Source: Pseudomonas sp.
Lineage (GTDB): Bacteria; Pseudomonadota; Gammaproteobacteria; Pseudomonadales; Pseudomonadaceae
NCBI RefSeq assembly: GCF_017744435.1
Contig: NZ_JAGIBG010000022.1
Location: forward strand, 19,245 to 83,244
Length of the DNA: 64,000 nucleotides
Direction of reading: 5' to 3'
This document shows, in pieces, positions 1-6,383 of this stretch; the first letter of the stretch is position 1; every line of letters begins with the position of its first letter. The notes under the pieces were generated by a model. That model saw only the letters and a program-made list of their open reading frames with translations, was not told the DNA's origin and ran no database searches. A program made the position numbers and the translations under genes.

Positions 1-368
1 GCGGCGCTCTGGGCGACAACGCACGCATTACCCTGCTGGCGTCGGTCAGCGGCATTGCCGGCAACCGCGGCCAGGCCAACTATGCCGCGAGCAAGGCCGG
101 CCTGATCGGCTTCGCCCAAGCCTGGGCGGCGAAGCTCGCCGAGCGCGGCGGCAGCATCAATGCCGTGGCGCCCGGTTTTATCGAAACGCACATGACCGCC
201 GCCATGCCCATCGGTCTGCGCGAGGCCGGGCGGCGCCTGAGCTCGCTGGGCCAGGGCGGGCGCCCACAGGATGTCGCCGAAGCCATCGCCTGGCTCAGCC
301 AGCCGGGCTCCGGGGCGGTCAACGGCCAGGTGCTGCGCGTCTGCGGCCAGGCCCTGATGGGGGCCTGA
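1..368 (+). CDS. 3-oxoacyl-ACP reductase-like short-chain dehydrogenase (FabG family), 5' end outside the window
   Basis: Only the C-terminal 121 residues are present, read from the codon at position 3. The part seen covers the catalytic half of a classical short-chain dehydrogenase: a serine in ASVSG just after the start of the window, then the Tyr-x-x-x-Lys motif as YAASK at 81-95, and the proline-glycine turn VAPGF that follows the active site. Such enzymes reduce 3-ketoacyl thioesters with NAD(P)H in the cytoplasm. The C-terminus reads GQVLRVCGQALMGA, so the usual DGG of FabG proteins is CGQ. The stop lies 2 bases before a MaoC-type hydratase, so the two probably act in succession on acyl-CoA or acyl-ACP chains. 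The exact substrate cannot be told from this fragment. Confidence 0.85.
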   Translation, partial: GALGDNARITLLASVSGIAGNRGQANYAASKAGLIGFAQAWAAKLAERGGSINAVAPGFIETHMTAAMPIGLREAGRRLSSLGQGGRPQDVAEAIAWLSQPGSGAVNGQVLRVCGQALMGA

Positions 369-370
369 CC

Positions 371-1222
371 ATGAGCCGCCAATGGCAAGACCTGCACAGC
401 CCGGACTCACGCGCCAGCCTGTACCTGCGCGCCGCCAGCAAACGCAAGATCAGCGGCGCCAGCCTGCCCAAAGCCGGTCTGCGCAGTTTCATCCGCGTGG
501 AGCCCGGCAATCTCGCCGCTTACCGTCGACTCTGCCACTTCACCGACGATGGCCGCTTGCCCGGCACCTACCCACACGTAATGGCCTTCACCCTGCAGTT
601 GCAACTGCTGACCGCCCACGACTTCCCCTTCCCGTTGCTCGGGCTGGTGCACCTGCACAACCGCATCGACGTGCTCCGCCCGCTGGGTGGCATCGACGGG
701 CTGCGCTTTGCGGTCTACGCCGACAATCTGCAGGCGCATGCCAAGGGCGGCTCCTTCGACCTGGTCACCGAAGCCGAGGACGGCCTTGGCCTGCTCTGGC
801 GTGAAACCAGCCGCATGCTGGTGCGAGGCCTGAAGCTGGAGGGTCCGTCGGAGGATGGCGAGGAGACCGGGCCAGGCCCCCTGCCAGAGGTCACCCGCTG
901 GTACGCCGACGGCGATATCGGCCGGCGCTACGCCAAGGTCTGCGGCGACTACAATCCGATTCACCTGAGTGCCATCAGCGCACGTCTGTTCGGCTTCCCC
1001 AAGGCCATTGCCCATGGCATGTGGAGCAATGCCATGGCGTTGGCGGCCTTGCGTACGCACATGCCAAACAGTGGCTATCGCTTCGAGGTGGACTTCCGCA
1101 AGCCGGTGCGCTTGCCATCGGAGGTTGTCCTGAGTGCCAGCGAAGCAGGGCCGGCAGGTGAACTGCGGCTGGACGGGCATGCCGGGTTGCGGCACATGGT
1201 CGGGCGCTGGGCCGTGCTCTAG
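371..1222 (+). CDS. MaoC-like double hot-dog acyl dehydratase
   Basis: A protein of 283 residues. The C-terminal half has the hydratase-2 signature: CGDYNPIHLS with the catalytic Asp and His, followed by FPKAIAHGMWS, as in MaoC and PhaJ (R)-specific enoyl hydratases. The N-terminal half, about residues 50-150, looks like a second, non-catalytic hot-dog fold, which fits the length being roughly twice that of PhaJ. It would hydrate or dehydrate enoyl/3-hydroxyacyl thioesters in the cytoplasm. It begins 2 bases after the FabG-like gene, so the two are almost certainly co-transcribed and translationally coupled. A thiolase may lie upstream outside the window, but that is a guess. The true substrate is unknown. 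Confidence 0.8.
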   Translation: MSRQWQDLHSPDSRASLYLRAASKRKISGASLPKAGLRSFIRVEPGNLAAYRRLCHFTDDGRLPGTYPHVMAFTLQLQLLTAHDFPFPLLGLVHLHNRIDVLRPLGGIDGLRFAVYADNLQAHAKGGSFDLVTEAEDGLGLLWRETSRMLVRGLKLEGPSEDGEETGPGPLPEVTRWYADGDIGRRYAKVCGDYNPIHLSAISARLFGFPKAIAHGMWSNAMALAALRTHMPNSGYRFEVDFRKPVRLPSEVVLSASEAGPAGELRLDGHAGLRHMVGRWAVL

Positions 1223-1292
1223 CGCCCTGATTGCTCTTGCTTTGCATCGGGCCTGCGCAGAAGCTATGCAGCATTAGGAGAGCCAGACCCCG

Positions 1293-1598
1293 ATGAACCT
1301 GCAAGAACTCACCCAACGCCTGCACCAGATCCGCGACAACAACGATTGGCGCGGCTTCCACAGCCCGAAGAACCTGGCCATGGCCGCCAGCGTCGAAATG
1401 GCCGAGCTGGTGGAAATTTTCCAGTGGCTGAGCGAAGACCAATCGCGCCAGCTGCCCGCCGATCAGCTGGCCCACGCCGGCCAGGAAGTCGGCGACGTGG
1501 TCCTTTACCTGTTGCTGCTGTGCAGCGAGCTGGGCCTGGACATGGAACAGGTGGTACGAGCCAAGCTGGCCGACAGCGAGAGGCGTTTCGCGCCATGA
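1293..1598 (+). CDS. MazG-like nucleotide pyrophosphohydrolase
   Basis: A small cytoplasmic protein of 101 residues in the all-alpha NTP pyrophosphohydrolase fold. The metal-binding helices can be seen as SVEMAELVEIFQW (acidic residues three to four apart) and EVGDVVLYLL (the E-x-x-D pair). The length matches the short MazG-like/RS21-C6 type rather than full MazG, which has two domains. It would clear non-canonical nucleoside triphosphates to monophosphates. A TAGGAGAG ribosome site precedes the ATG by about 12 bases. Its stop overlaps the start of the next gene (ATGA), so it is coupled to the tRNA methyltransferase downstream. The substrate is not predictable. Confidence 0.78.
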   Translation: MNLQELTQRLHQIRDNNDWRGFHSPKNLAMAASVEMAELVEIFQWLSEDQSRQLPADQLAHAGQEVGDVVLYLLLLCSELGLDMEQVVRAKLADSERRFAP

Positions 1599-2344
1599 AC
1601 GACCGTCACTTCGATGAGCTGGCCACACGCTTTGCCGAGAAAATCTACGGCGGCGCCAAGGGCGCGATCCGCCTGGCGGTGCTCCAGGCCGACCTGGCCG
1701 ATGCCCTGCCCGATCGACCGCTGCGGGTGCTCGACATCGGTGCCGGCCTGGGTCATATGGCCTTGTGGCTGGCCCAGCGCGGGCACAATGTAACGCTGGC
1801 CGAACCCGCCGCACCGATGCTCGAGGGTGCCCGGGCGCGCTTCGCAGAAGCAGGGCAATCGGCAACCTTCATCCAGGCGCCCTGGCAAGAGCTGCTTGGC
1901 CAACTCACCGAGCCCTATGACCTGGTGCTGTGCCACGCCGTGCTGGAATGGCTGGCCGAACCGCAGAGCATCCTGCCGGTTCTGCATCAGCTGGCGGCCC
2001 CGGGTGGCTGGCTGTCGCTGGCGTTCTACAACCGCGACGCGCTGGTCTACCGCAACTTGCTCAAAGGCCATTTCCGCAAGCTGCGCAGCAACCGCCTGGA
2101 AGGCGAAAAGCAGAGCCTGACCCCGCAAAAACCGCTTGATCCACGGGAACTCAAGGCGCAACTTGAAGTGATGTGGCAAGTCGAAAGCGAGAGTGGCGTG
2201 CGCGTCTTCCACGATTACATGCCCAAGGAATTCCAGGACAAGGCCGAGCTGCTCGACCTGCTGGAAATGGAACTGGCCCACCGCCGTCACCCAAGCTTCG
2301 CCGGGCTCGGCCGCTACCTGCACTGGATGTGCCGCCCCCGCTGA
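1595..2344 (+). CDS. cmoM: CmoM-like tRNA 5-carboxymethoxyuridine methyltransferase (SmtA family)
   Basis: The protein is 249 residues when started at the ATG that overlaps the mazG-like stop; an open frame runs upstream but is only the wrong frame of that gene. The class I SAM-binding motif is clear (VLDIGAGLGHMALWLAQRG, then an acidic end of strand 2 at LAEP), and the N-terminus DRHFDELATRFAEKIYGG resembles E. coli SmtA/CmoM. That enzyme methylates cmo5U34 to mcmo5U in wobble position tRNAs. Motif LVLCHAVLEWLAEP is the family's strand-4 region. The function is inferred from the family. The alternative is a general SAM methyltransferase of unknown target. Confidence 0.75.
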   Translation: MNDRHFDELATRFAEKIYGGAKGAIRLAVLQADLADALPDRPLRVLDIGAGLGHMALWLAQRGHNVTLAEPAAPMLEGARARFAEAGQSATFIQAPWQELLGQLTEPYDLVLCHAVLEWLAEPQSILPVLHQLAAPGGWLSLAFYNRDALVYRNLLKGHFRKLRSNRLEGEKQSLTPQKPLDPRELKAQLEVMWQVESESGVRVFHDYMPKEFQDKAELLDLLEMELAHRRHPSFAGLGRYLHWMCRPR

Positions 2345-2367
2345 CTGCGCCCCTCCGGGAGGGATAC

Positions 2368-3003
2368 ATGCCGTACCGTCTGTTGTGCCTGGCCCTGCTG
2401 CCGCTCACCCTGGCCGCCTGCCAGGCCAGCAACCCCTATGTGGCCAGCAGCCGCCCGCTGCCGCCAGCCCCCCCGCAAGCGGCCAGCACCTTCGACGCCA
2501 GCGCCTACCCGGCGGCGCCGCGCGACTACGGGCACTACCGCAGCTGGAGCTGGCGTGACGGCCAGCTGCCAAGCGGGAATGCCGACGCCGACCCTGCACA
2601 GATTGCCGACGCGGTCAGCGGCGCCCTCGACCAACACGGCCTGCGCCCTGCCCGGGGCAGCACCGGCGACCTGCTGGTGAGTGCCGACATGCGCCTGGAG
2701 CGGCGCCTGCGCCAGGTGCGTGACTATGACACTTACGACCCCTATTACGGCCCGTACCCCTACGGCGGTGTCGGCTTCGGCGGCTACCGCAACGGTTACG
2801 GCGCCTACGGCAGCGTGCCGATCGTACGCACCTACGAAGTGGAGGTGATGGTGGTGCGCATCGACCTGTTCGATGCCCGCAATGGCCAGCCGGTGTGGAG
2901 CGCCAGCGCTGAAAGCGGCAGCGACAAAGGCTCGCCGCGCGATCGCGAGACCGCCCTGCGTGAATCGGTTCACAAGGCGCTCAGCGGCTATCCTCCCAGT
3001 TAA
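2368..3003 (+). CDS. DUF4136 outer-membrane lipoprotein (first of a tandem pair)
   Basis: A 211-residue precursor begins MPYRLLCLALLPLTLAAC, a type II signal with the lipobox LAAC, so the mature protein is a lipoprotein starting at Cys18. The DUF4136 pattern follows: aromatic Y-x-S-W near residue 60 and C-terminal VWSASAESG and ETALRESVHKALSGYP. The middle carries a Tyr/Gly/Pro-rich stretch (YDPYYGPYPYGGVGFGG and more). A longer frame starts upstream, but the lipobox fixes the start at 2368, 9 bases after GGGAGG. The next gene is a paralogue 19 bases on. The family has no settled function; a structural role in the envelope is possible. Confidence 0.8.
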   Translation: MPYRLLCLALLPLTLAACQASNPYVASSRPLPPAPPQAASTFDASAYPAAPRDYGHYRSWSWRDGQLPSGNADADPAQIADAVSGALDQHGLRPARGSTGDLLVSADMRLERRLRQVRDYDTYDPYYGPYPYGGVGFGGYRNGYGAYGSVPIVRTYEVEVMVVRIDLFDARNGQPVWSASAESGSDKGSPRDRETALRESVHKALSGYPPS

Positions 3004-3022
3004 TGCCTAACGGAGATCCATC

Positions 3023-3592
3023 ATGTTGCGCCGCCTCGTTCTACTGTCATTCGCGCTGCTGCTCGCCGCCTGCTCGAGCAACAACGTTCAGCAGGATTTC
3101 GACGCCAGCCGCGATTTTGCCGCCTATCGCAGCTGGGCATGGCAGGAACCGGGCCTGCAATACCGCCCGGATGATCCACGCATCAAGAGCGACCTGACCG
3201 AGCAACGCATCCGCGCGGCAGTTGCCGACCAGCTCGACCAACGCGGCCTGCGCCCCGTCCAGGGCAATGCCAGGCCTGACGTCACCGTCCGCGCCTACCT
3301 GATCGTCGAACAACGCCAGCAACAGATCACCACCAACTATGGCGGCGCCTGGGGCGGCTACTGGAACGGTTACTGGGGCGGGCCGATGTACAACGAAACC
3401 CGCAGCGTCGACTACAAGGTGGCAACCATCCAGATCGACATGTTCGATGGCCATGACGGCAAGCTGGTCTGGCGCGGCAGTGCCGAACAGATCATGAACA
3501 ACTACCCGCCTAGCCCCGACGAGCGCAACAGCGCAATCCAGAAGACCGTTACCCAGGTGCTCGGCAACTACCCGCCGGGCCGGGTGAAATAG
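3023..3592 (+). CDS. DUF4136 lipoprotein (second of the tandem pair)
   Basis: A 189-residue lipoprotein precursor with lipobox LLAAC near residue 17 (MLRRLVLLSFALLLAACSS). It shares with the preceding gene the order: short linker, FDASRDFAAYRSWAW, LDQRGLRPVQG, a Gly/Tyr/Trp-rich patch (GGAWGGYWNGYWGG), IDMFDGHDGKLVWRGSAEQ, and a C-terminus ending LGNYPPG. The two are therefore old tandem duplicates that have diverged, mostly in the glycine-rich patch. They are probably one transcript. A degenerate REP-like palindrome follows at about 3600-3648. Function unknown; outer-membrane placement is inferred because no Asp follows the Cys at +2. Confidence 0.8.
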   Translation: MLRRLVLLSFALLLAACSSNNVQQDFDASRDFAAYRSWAWQEPGLQYRPDDPRIKSDLTEQRIRAAVADQLDQRGLRPVQGNARPDVTVRAYLIVEQRQQQITTNYGGAWGGYWNGYWGGPMYNETRSVDYKVATIQIDMFDGHDGKLVWRGSAEQIMNNYPPSPDERNSAIQKTVTQVLGNYPPGRVK

Positions 3593-3599
3593 ACCAATC

Positions 3600-3648
3600 G
3601 CAGGGGGCCGCTCTGCGGCCCATCGCCGGCAAGCGCGGCTCCCACAAC
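3600..3648. repeat. Degenerate REP-like extragenic palindrome
   Basis: The stretch holds GGGGCCGCTCTGCGGCCC (an inverted repeat) followed by CGCCGGCAAGCGCGGCTCCCACA, which is the P. putida REP core with several changes. It stands alone just after the second DUF4136 gene, where it may stabilise the 3' end of that transcript. No matching second copy is nearby. Confidence 0.6.
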
Positions 3649-3757
3649 GACCTTTTTGCCACCCTGCCATGCCCGTTCGTCAGATCGCGTCTACCCTGTT
3701 TAGGAAACCTGACTGACCGGGTAGCAGTGTTCAACGAATGGGAAAGGCGGCCTGCCG

Positions 3758-4228
3758 ATGCAAAGCATTGTTCTCCTGATGTGGCTTGCCTTGTGCACTG
3801 AACAAGATATTCGCGAGCGCCAGATCGCCAACATGCTGACCCTGGGTTTCGCCGCTGGCGCCCTGGTCTGGCTGTTCGCCACTGGCCACACCTGGATCGG
3901 CGCCGATGCCAGTGACGCTGGCTGGGCCCTGGCCATCGTCATGCTGTTGACCCTGCCAGGCTACATGCTGGGCCGCTTCGGCGCCGACGACGTCAAGCTG
4001 ATGGGCGCACTGGCCCTGGCGACCAGCCCGCAATACGTGCTCGGCACCTTCATCGGTGCGGGGGTCAGCGTGGTGCTGTGGCTGCTCAGCCGCAGGCGCC
4101 TGTGGACGCTGCTCAACCCCAAGGTGAAGAAGCGCCTGGCTACCCTGACAGAAGAAATGGGCGACAAACAAGCCTTCGTCCCCTACGTACTGGCGGGCTT
4201 TCTGCTCACGGCTGTATGGATCCAATGA
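3758..4228 (+). CDS. Flp/Tad-type prepilin peptidase (A24 family, FppA/CpaA-like)
   Basis: A 156-residue inner-membrane aspartic protease that lacks the N-terminal methylase domain of PilD. The two A24 active-site regions are present: CTEQDIRERQIANM after the first helix and GADDVKLMGALAL in the middle. Four or five hydrophobic segments make up nearly all the protein. Such short peptidases process Flp pilins and pseudopilins of Tad systems. In P. aeruginosa the equivalent fppA lies next to pprB, and here too a PprB-like regulator follows 119 bases downstream. No pilin or tad gene is visible in this window, so its substrates must be encoded elsewhere. The function is family-based. Confidence 0.78.
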   Translation: MQSIVLLMWLALCTEQDIRERQIANMLTLGFAAGALVWLFATGHTWIGADASDAGWALAIVMLLTLPGYMLGRFGADDVKLMGALALATSPQYVLGTFIGAGVSVVLWLLSRRRLWTLLNPKVKKRLATLTEEMGDKQAFVPYVLAGFLLTAVWIQ

Positions 4229-4249
4229 ACATCCCTGTGGTCCGATCAG

Positions 4250-4290
4250 TTGTACATAACTTGTACAGAATCGCGAGGAGCGTCTATTTT
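4250..4290 (+). promoter_or_regulatory. Likely promoter and TTGTACA direct-repeat operator before the PprB-like gene
   Basis: Two direct copies of TTGTACA sit at 4250-4256 and 4261-4267, 11 bases apart. The second could serve as a -35 element (TTGTAC), with TATTTT at 4285-4290 as the -10 after an 18-base spacer. Repeats overlapping the -35 suggest control by a bound regulator, perhaps the response regulator itself. This is inferred from sequence only. Confidence 0.4.
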
Positions 4291-4347
4291 TAAGCTGCCA
4301 GAGCGTCTGGCCCGGGAGCAGGGCCGCTTACGAACAGGGAGTTGATC

Positions 4348-5130
4348 GTGAACAAGTCATTCAGTGACGTGAAGGTTCTGGTCGTAGATGACCAGCCACT
4401 GATCGTCGAACAATTGTGTGAATTCCTCGAAATCCAAGGCCACCACTGTGTGGCGGCTCACTCCACCGAAGAAGCCATCAAACGTTTCGTAGCCGACGAA
4501 GCCATCGGTCTGGTGCTGTGCGACTTGCACATGCCCGAAGGCGATGGCATCGAGCTGGTCCGGGCGCTGAAAGACATTGCCGGGCGCCAGCGCATGTTCG
4601 AAGCGATCATGCTCACCGGGCGTGCCGACAAGCAGGACGTGATCCGCGCCCTGCGCGAAGGTTTCGCCGATTATTACCAGAAGCCCATGGACCTCGACGA
4701 ACTGCTCGAAGGTGTGCGCCGTCAGGAGCAGGTGTTGCTGGAGCGCAAGGCCAACCTTCAGGACCTGGGCAACCTCAATCAGCGCCTGCAAGACCTGGCC
4801 GGCTCCATCGATGAACTCTATCAGGACCTGGAGAAAGCCCGCGGCCAGGGCGTCCACCGCCGCGCCACCGATGTCGTTGAAGAAGTGGTTGAAGGTGAGC
4901 TGCCTGCGGCGTTCGAGAAACTGTCTCCGCGGCAACTGGAGGTCGCCCGGCTGGTGAGCAAGGGCAAGACCAACTACCAGATTGCCTGTGAACTGGGGAT
5001 CACCGAGAACACAGTGAAACTGTATGTGTCGCAGGTATTGCGCCTGACCCACATGCACAACCGCACCCAGTTGGCGTTGGCGTTGACGCCGAGTTCTTCA
5101 CCGGTGCATCAGCGGTTCACCACCCATTAA
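4348..5130 (+). CDS. Two-component response regulator, receiver plus LuxR/NarL-type HTH (PprB-like)
   Basis: The start is the GTG at 4348: GGGAG ends 6 bases before it, whereas an in-frame TTG at 4342 directly abuts that site. The product is 260 residues. Residues 8-125 are a receiver: VLVVDDQPLI with the acidic pair, VLCDLHMPEGDG with the phospho-accepting Asp, the Thr in MLTGRAD, and the Lys in YYQKPMD. A helical linker, probably coiled-coil, covers about 125-175. The C-terminus has the LuxR-type HTH LSPRQLEVARLVSKGKTNYQ and ITENTVKLYVSQVL. The pairing with an FppA-like peptidase resembles P. aeruginosa fppA-pprB, where PprB drives type IVb pili and adhesins. No sensor kinase is adjacent. 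Confidence 0.7.
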   Translation: MNKSFSDVKVLVVDDQPLIVEQLCEFLEIQGHHCVAAHSTEEAIKRFVADEAIGLVLCDLHMPEGDGIELVRALKDIAGRQRMFEAIMLTGRADKQDVIRALREGFADYYQKPMDLDELLEGVRRQEQVLLERKANLQDLGNLNQRLQDLAGSIDELYQDLEKARGQGVHRRATDVVEEVVEGELPAAFEKLSPRQLEVARLVSKGKTNYQIACELGITENTVKLYVSQVLRLTHMHNRTQLALALTPSSSPVHQRFTTH

Positions 5131-5148
5131 GTATCGCGCATTGGCCGC

Positions 5149-5724
5149 TCAGATCAGCAACGAGTAGTCACGCAGGGCGTTTGCCGTCATGGGTAAGCCC
5201 TGCCTGAGAATACATTCGACGAATTCGTCAGCAGTGAACCGTGATCGCTTGAGGCTACGTCGCATATCCGCGGCTGCCTCAAGGACGCCAGCCTGATCCT
5301 GACTCCAAAGCTCCATAATGAATTCGTCCGGATGCAGGGCTATTACTGAGTAACCCTGAAGTACCGATGCAGGGAAGTCTCTCAGGTTGAATGTGACGAT
5401 GACCTGCGCACTGCACGCGATCGCGGCTGCAAGTACATGAACATCATCAGGGTCCGGCAGCACCAACGATGCTCCAAGATGTTCATAACCCGATATCAAA
5501 GCGTCCGGAATCGCGGCCTCCATCAGCCCAGAGAGTCGGTCCAGTTGATCACGCGTCAGGTCCTTGCGATTGGTGAGCAGGTTGCGTTTCCACTCCTCAT
5601 CAATTTCGCGTGTCCACCGGGCACGGTAGATGCCCTTTCCTCCAAGCCTCAGCAACAAGTCGCGCAGCGGAGCCGGGTACAGCACGCAAGCATCACAGAT
5701 GGCAGTGAATGCTGCTTCGCGCAT
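5149..5724 (-). CDS. PIN-domain ribonuclease toxin, VapC50-like
   Basis: A 191-residue protein. The PIN active-site acids can be seen as CDACVLYP (first Asp), TREIDEEWKRNL (Glu/Asp region), LPDPDDVHVLAAAI, and VTFNLRDFP (last Asp after a T-x-N). It is about 60 residues longer than ordinary VapC, with an extra C-terminal helical part like that of VapC50 proteins. Its ATG overlaps the stop of the upstream antitoxin gene as TGATG, so the two are translationally coupled with antitoxin first. The likely action is RNA cleavage, held in check by the antitoxin. Codon use is less GC-rich than in neighbouring genes, a sign of transfer. The target RNA cannot be predicted. Confidence 0.72.
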   Translation of the reverse strand: MREAAFTAICDACVLYPAPLRDLLLRLGGKGIYRARWTREIDEEWKRNLLTNRKDLTRDQLDRLSGLMEAAIPDALISGYEHLGASLVLPDPDDVHVLAAAIACSAQVIVTFNLRDFPASVLQGYSVIALHPDEFIMELWSQDQAGVLEAAADMRRSLKRSRFTADEFVECILRQGLPMTANALRDYSLLI

Positions 5725-6203
5725 CAGTAGCTCTGCCCCAACTCCTCCGAAAACGCGGAGAGTTCATCCAGCGCCTTGTGGCTGGCCGCATCACGCCGTT
5801 GCTTGTAATCCATCAAATCGGAAAACAGAACCCGGCGATGTCGCCCTGCCTTGTGAAAAGGCAGAGCCCCCTCCTCCAGTAACTTGACCAGGTGTGGTCG
5901 CGAAACATTGATGATGTCAGCTGCTTCCTGGGTCGTCAGCTCTGCATGTACCGGCACTACACGTACTGAGTTGCCCTGTGCCAGCTCACCCAGGATATCG
6001 ACCAGCAGGCGCAATGCACTGGTTGGCAGTTCGACCGTATGCGCCTGGCTGGAGGCGTCATAGATCTGTATCCGCTGCATGTCTGCCTGGGTGCACAGAT
6101 AAGCTGCCAGGTCTCTCTGCCCCTGCAGCGCCGCAGCGATCTCGCGGGCCTCTGGAAAGTCGGTTTTTGAAGATATGCTCATGATCACGCTCTCATGCGT
6201 CAT
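5724..6203 (-). CDS. Antitoxin with excisionase/MerR-like HTH (VapB50-like)
   Basis: The C-terminal half has a winged-helix excisionase-type DNA-binding motif: LTTQEAADIINVSRPHLVK, EEGALPFHKAGRHRRV and LFSDLMDYKQRRDA. The N-terminal part is a helical region without a known fold. M. tuberculosis VapB50 is likewise annotated as a possible excisionase beside a long PIN protein, so this is called an antitoxin rather than a phage excisionase. The start is uncertain: ATG at 6203 (GAGGG 8 bases upstream) gives 159 residues, and ATG at 6182 (GAGAG 7 bases upstream) gives 152. A longer frame back to 6245 lacks a ribosome site. It probably represses its own promoter between 6204 and 6383. Confidence 0.68.
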   Translation of the reverse strand: MTHESVIMSISSKTDFPEAREIAAALQGQRDLAAYLCTQADMQRIQIYDASSQAHTVELPTSALRLLVDILGELAQGNSVRVVPVHAELTTQEAADIINVSRPHLVKLLEEGALPFHKAGRHRRVLFSDLMDYKQRRDAASHKALDELSAFSEELGQSY

Positions 6204-6383
6204 GCGGGTCACCCTCGATGCTAATCGAAATAAACGAAAACTCAAGCATGTGCTTCACGCAAAGAGCTCTTTCACCTTTGCCAAAAAGATTAGGGTGGTA
6301 GCCGTTCCAGAGACAATCAGACGCCAACCGCTGTAGTTCGTAGGACTTTTCCCAAAACCTGCGCCGCACTCGCAAGAAGGGGT

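Noticed and set aside
5724..6203. The HTH protein as a phage excisionase marking a prophage edge
   Set aside because: No integrase, att-like repeat or phage gene is nearby. The coupled PIN gene points to a toxin-antitoxin pair.
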